Under the pieces are notes generated by a model. The model did not search any database. It had not been told where the DNA came from and was given only the letters and a program-made list of their open reading frames with translations. Position numbers and translations under genes: made by a program. A stretch of DNA of 64,000 bases, taken from Osedax fenrisi (lineage: Eukaryota; Annelida; Polychaeta; Sabellida; Siboglinidae). Below are positions 59,856 to 64,000 of the stretch, one piece after another. Position 1 is the stretch's first letter. Every line of letters begins with the position of its first letter. The stretch spans positions 79,501 to 143,500 of the forward strand of contig CAXHSG010000206.1 in assembly GCA_964019155.1 (NCBI GenBank). Direction: 5' to 3'.

Positions 59856-62493
59856 CCTTACATTGTATGACGTACATAACCTTACATTGTATGACGTACA
59901 TTATCATACATTGTATGACGTACATTACCTTACATTGTATGACGTACATTACCTTACATTGTATGACGTACATTACCTTACATTGTATGACGTACATTAC
60001 CTTACATTGTATGACGTACATTACCTTACATTGTATGACGTAAATTACCTTACATTGTATGACGTACATTACCATACATTGTATGGCGTACAACGTACAT
60101 TACCTTACATTGTATAACGTACATTACCTTACATTGTATGAAGTACATTACCTTACATTGTATGACGTACATTACCTTACATTGTATGACGTACATTACC
60201 TTACATTGTATGACGTACATTACCATACATTGTATGATGTACATTACCTTACATTGTATGACGTACATTGCCTTACATTGTATGACGTACATTACCTTAC
60301 ATTGTATGACATACATTACCATATATTGTATAACGTACATTACCTTACATTGTATGACGTACATTACCTTACATTGTACAACGTACATTACCTTACATTG
60401 TATGACGTACATTACCTTACATTGTATGACGTACAACGTACATTACCTTACATTGTATGACGTACATTACCTTACATTGTATGACGTACATTACCTTACA
60501 TTGTATGACGCACATTACCTTACATTGTACAAAGTACATTACCTTACATTGCATGACGTACATTACCTTACATTGTATGACATACATTACCATAAATTGT
60601 ATGACGTACATTACCTTACATTGCATGACGTACATTACCTTACATTGTATGACATATATTACCATAAATTGTATGACGTACATTACCTTACATTGTATGA
60701 CGTACAACGTACATTACCTTACATTGTATGACGTACATTACCATACATTGTATGATGTACATTACCTTACATTGTATGACGTACATTGCCTTACATTGTA
60801 TGACGTACATTACCTTACATTGTATGACATACATTACCATATATTGTATGACGTACATTACCTTACATTGTATGACGTACATTACCTTACATTGTATGAC
60901 GTACATTACCGTACATTGTACAACGTACATTACCTTAGATTGTATAACGTACATTACCTTACATTGTATGACGTACATTACCTTACATTGTATGACGTAC
61001 ATTACCTTATATTGTATGACATACATTACCATACATTGTACGACGTAAATTACCATACATTATATGACGTACAATACCTTACATTGTATGACGTACAACG
61101 TACATTACCTTACATTGTATGACGTACATTACCTTACATTGTATGACGCACATTACCTTACATTGTACAACGTACATTACCTTACATTGCATGACGTACA
61201 TTACCTTACATTGTATGACATACATTACCATAAATTGTATGACGTACATTACCTTACATTGTATGACATACATTACCATAAATTGTATGACGCACATTAC
61301 CTTACATTGTACAACGTACATTACCTTACATTGCATGACGTACATTACCTTACATTGTATGACATACATTACCATATATTGTATGACGTACATTACCTTA
61401 CATTGTATGACGTACATTACCTTACATTGTATGACGTACATTACCGTACATTGTACAACGTACATTACCTTAGATTGTATAACGTACATTACCTTACATT
61501 GTATGACGTACATTACCTTATATTGTATGACATACATTACCATACATTGTACGACGTAAATTACCATACATTATATGACGTACAATACCTTACATTGTAT
61601 GACGTACAACGTACATTACCTTACATTGTATGACGTACATTACCTTACATTGTATGACGTACATTACCATACATTGTTTGACGTACATTACCTTACATAG
61701 TATGACGTACATTACCTTACATTGTATGACGTACATTACCTTACATTGTATGACATACATTACCATACATTGTACGACGTAAATTACCATACATTATATG
61801 ACGTACAATACCTTACATTGTATGACGTACAACGTACATTACCTTACATTGTATGACGTACATTACCTTACATTGTATGACGTACATTACCTTACATTGT
61901 ATGACATACATTACCATAAATTGTATGACGTACATTACCTTACATTGTATGACGTACAACGTACATTACCTTACATTGTATGACGTACATTACCTTACAT
62001 TGTATGACGTACATAACCTTACATTGTATGACGTACATTATCATACATTGTATGACGTACATTACCTTACATTGTATGACGTACATTACCTTACATTGTA
62101 TGACGTACATTACCTTACATTGTATGACGTACATTACCATACATTGTATGATGTACATTACCTTACATTGTATGACGTACATTGCCTTACATTGTATGAC
62201 GTACATTACCTTACATTGTATGACATACATTACCATATATTGTATAACGTACATTACCTTACATTGTATGACGTACATTACCTTACATTGTACAACGTAC
62301 ATTACCTTACATTGTATGACGTACATTACCTTACATTGTATGACGTACAACGTACATTACCTTACATTGTATGACGTACATTACCTTACATTGTATGACG
62401 TACATTACCTTACATTGTATGACGCACATTACCTTACATTGTACAAAGTACATTACCTTAGATTGTATAACGTACATTACCTTACATTGTATG
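59856..62493 (+). repeat. Array segment with two local expansions
   Basis: No gene is present. Up to 60,742 it follows 43,052-43,938. Cassette A starts at 61,145 and again at 61,289, a spacing of 144 bp or six units. About 60,830-61,130 is repeated at about 61,365-61,640 at a final offset of 511 bp (21 units with one long unit), with one monomer lost. Near 62,440 an AAAGTACA unit is directly followed by a C17G unit, a junction not seen elsewhere. Confidence 0.82.
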
Positions 62494-64000
62494 ACGTACA
62501 TTACCTTACATTGTATGACGTACATTACCTTACATTGTATGACGTACATTACCTTACATTGTATGACGTACATTACCTTACATTGTATGACGTATATTAC
62601 CTTACATTGTATGACGTACATTACCTTACATTATATGACGTACAACGTACATTACCTTACATTTTATGACGTACATTACCATACAGTGTATGACGTACAT
62701 TACCTTACATTGTATGACGTACATTACCTTACATTGTATTACGTACATTACCTTACATTGTATGACATATATTACCTTACATTGTACAACGTACATTACC
62801 TTACATTGTACAACGTACATTACCTTACATTGTATGACGTACATTACCTTACATTGTACAACGTACATTACCTTACATTGTATGACGTACATTACCTTAC
62901 ATTGTATGACGTACATTACCATACATTGTATGACGTACATTACCTTACATTGTATGACGTACATCACCTTACATTGTATGACGTACATTACCTTACATTG
63001 TATGACGTACATTACCTTACATTGTATGACGTACATTACCTTACATTGTACAACGTACATTACCTTAGATTGTATAACGTACATTACCTTACATTGTATG
63101 ACGTACATTACCTTACATTGTATGACGTACATTACCTTACATTGTACGACATATAACGTGCATTACCTTACATTGTATGACGTACAACGTACAATACCTT
63201 ACATTGTATGACGTACATTACCATACATTATATGACGTACATTAACTTATATTGTATGACGTACATTACCTTACATTGTATGACGTACATTACCTTACAT
63301 TGTATGACGCACATTACCTTACATTGTACAACGTACATTACCTTACATTGCATGACGTACATTACCTTACATTGTATGACATACATTACCATAAATTGTA
63401 TGACGTACAATACCTTACATTGCATGACGTACATTACCTTACATTGTATGACATACATTACCATAAATTGTATGACGTACATTACCTTACATTGTATGAC
63501 GTACAACGTACATTACCTTACATTGTATGACGTACATTACCATACATTGTTTGACGTACATTACCTTACATAGTATGACGTACATTACCTTACATTGTAT
63601 GACGTACATTACCTTACATTGTATGACATACATTACCATACATTGTACGACGTAAATTACGATACATTATATGACGTACAATACCTTACATTGTATGACG
63701 TACATAACCTTACATTGTATGACGTACATTATCATACATTGTATGACGTACATTACCTTACATTGTATGACGTACATTACCTTACATTGTATGACGTACA
63801 TTACCTTACATTGTATGACGTAAATTACCTTACATTGTATGACGTACATTATCATACATTGTATAACGTATATTACCTTACATTGTATGACGTACATTAA
63901 CTTACATTGTATGACGTACATTACCATACATTGTATGATGTACATTACCTTACATTGTATGACGTACATTACCTTACATTGTATGACGTGCATTACCTTA
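62494..64000 (+). repeat. 1.5-kb block at the window edge, right arm
   Basis: Copy of 46,832-48,338 at offset 15,662. It stays aligned to the final base, so the duplicated length is a minimum. The shared part 47,260-48,338 belongs to the 5.45-kb family, which makes this the start of a probable third copy of that family cut by the window end. Confidence 0.88.

Larger units (their letters stand above)
1..64000 (+). repeat. 24-bp satellite array filling the whole window
   Basis: The window is a continuous direct tandem array of a 24-bp monomer, GACGTACATTACC plus TTACATTGTAT, with roughly 2,600 units. Every unit I read has the same orientation and abuts the next, with no non-repeat spacer. Numbering the G as 1, recurrent substitutions are G1 to A or T, C3 to T or A, G4 to A, T5 to C, A6 to G, C7 to A or T, T9 or T10 to A, A11 to G, C12 to A, C13 to A, T14 to A or G, C17 to G, A or T, T20 to A, G21 to A or T, T22 to C and T24 to C. 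Many recur in fixed combinations instead of at random. Both ends of the window cut through the array. By general knowledge this is eukaryotic satellite DNA. The chromosomal location and species are not determinable here. Confidence 0.98.

Noticed and set aside
1..64000. CRISPR array
   Set aside because: Repeats abut directly with no unique spacers, there is no leader, and no cas gene is present.
1..64000. Telomeric or interstitial telomeric repeat
   Set aside because: The unit has no TTAGGG, TTTAGGG, TTAGG or TTGGGG-type G cluster; only three G per 24 bases, none adjacent.
1..64000. Centromeric satellite with a CENP-B box
   Set aside because: No match to the CENP-B box (TTCG with a downstream CGGG) in the monomer or its variants. 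A centromeric role is still possible but nothing in the sequence shows it.
1..64000. Vertebrate mitochondrial control-region repeats (TACAT/ATGTA motifs)
   Set aside because: TACAT occurs in every unit, which recalls termination-associated sequences, but 64 kb of it without any mitochondrial gene cannot be a mitochondrial control region.
1..64000. Transposon or helitron internal repeat
   Set aside because: No terminal inverted repeats, target-site duplications, transposase or reverse-transcriptase coding sequence anywhere in the window.

Overview
The whole 64,000-base window is one uninterrupted head-to-tail satellite (minisatellite-type) array. The basic unit is 24 bp. Read from its G, it is GACGTACATTACC (positions 1-13) followed by TTACATTGTAT (positions 14-24). 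Its composition is A7 C5 G3 T9, or 33% GC. Both window edges lie inside the array, so neither end of the satellite is seen. I find no protein gene, RNA gene, transposon, CRISPR array, telomeric repeat or unique sequence anywhere.

The organism cannot be named from this sequence. A kilobase-scale satellite with nested duplications is what eukaryotic heterochromatin contains (pericentromere, subtelomere, knob, B or sex chromosome). A bacterial, plasmid, viral or organellar origin is very unlikely. I do not recognise the 24-bp monomer as a named satellite family.

Three unit lengths account for the sequence I checked: 24 bp; 31 bp (a 7-bp tandem duplication of ACGTACA, unit positions 2-8, inside the monomer); and a single 19-bp unit at 6,373-6,391. 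The arithmetic closes exactly where I counted. An 8,764-bp interval is 354 units with 39 long ones and the 19-mer. A 1,276-bp interval is 52 units with 4 long ones. A 7,145-bp interval is 291 units with 23 long ones. Variant monomers are grouped in a small set of recurring multi-unit cassettes, entered as features at their first clear occurrence.

Above the cassettes lies a mosaic of kilobase-scale duplications. The left part (1-12.5 kb) holds three related blocks: 1-3,699, 6,507-8,672 and 8,765-12,463. A further copy lies at 21,635-26,366. The zone 12.5-15.5 kb is the plainest part of the array. At 15.5-18.8 kb there is a local 1,276-bp tandem duplication. The middle (29-44 kb) repeats blocks at spacings of about 3.2 kb. 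The right part (44-64 kb) has fewer long units and carries a 5,451-bp block duplicated at 7,145 bp spacing with only about three differences seen, plus further partial copies. This points to recent, register-preserving amplification by unequal exchange or a related process.

Open reading frames are plentiful only because 24 is divisible by 3 and three of the six frames of the monomer lack a stop codon. They are not genes.
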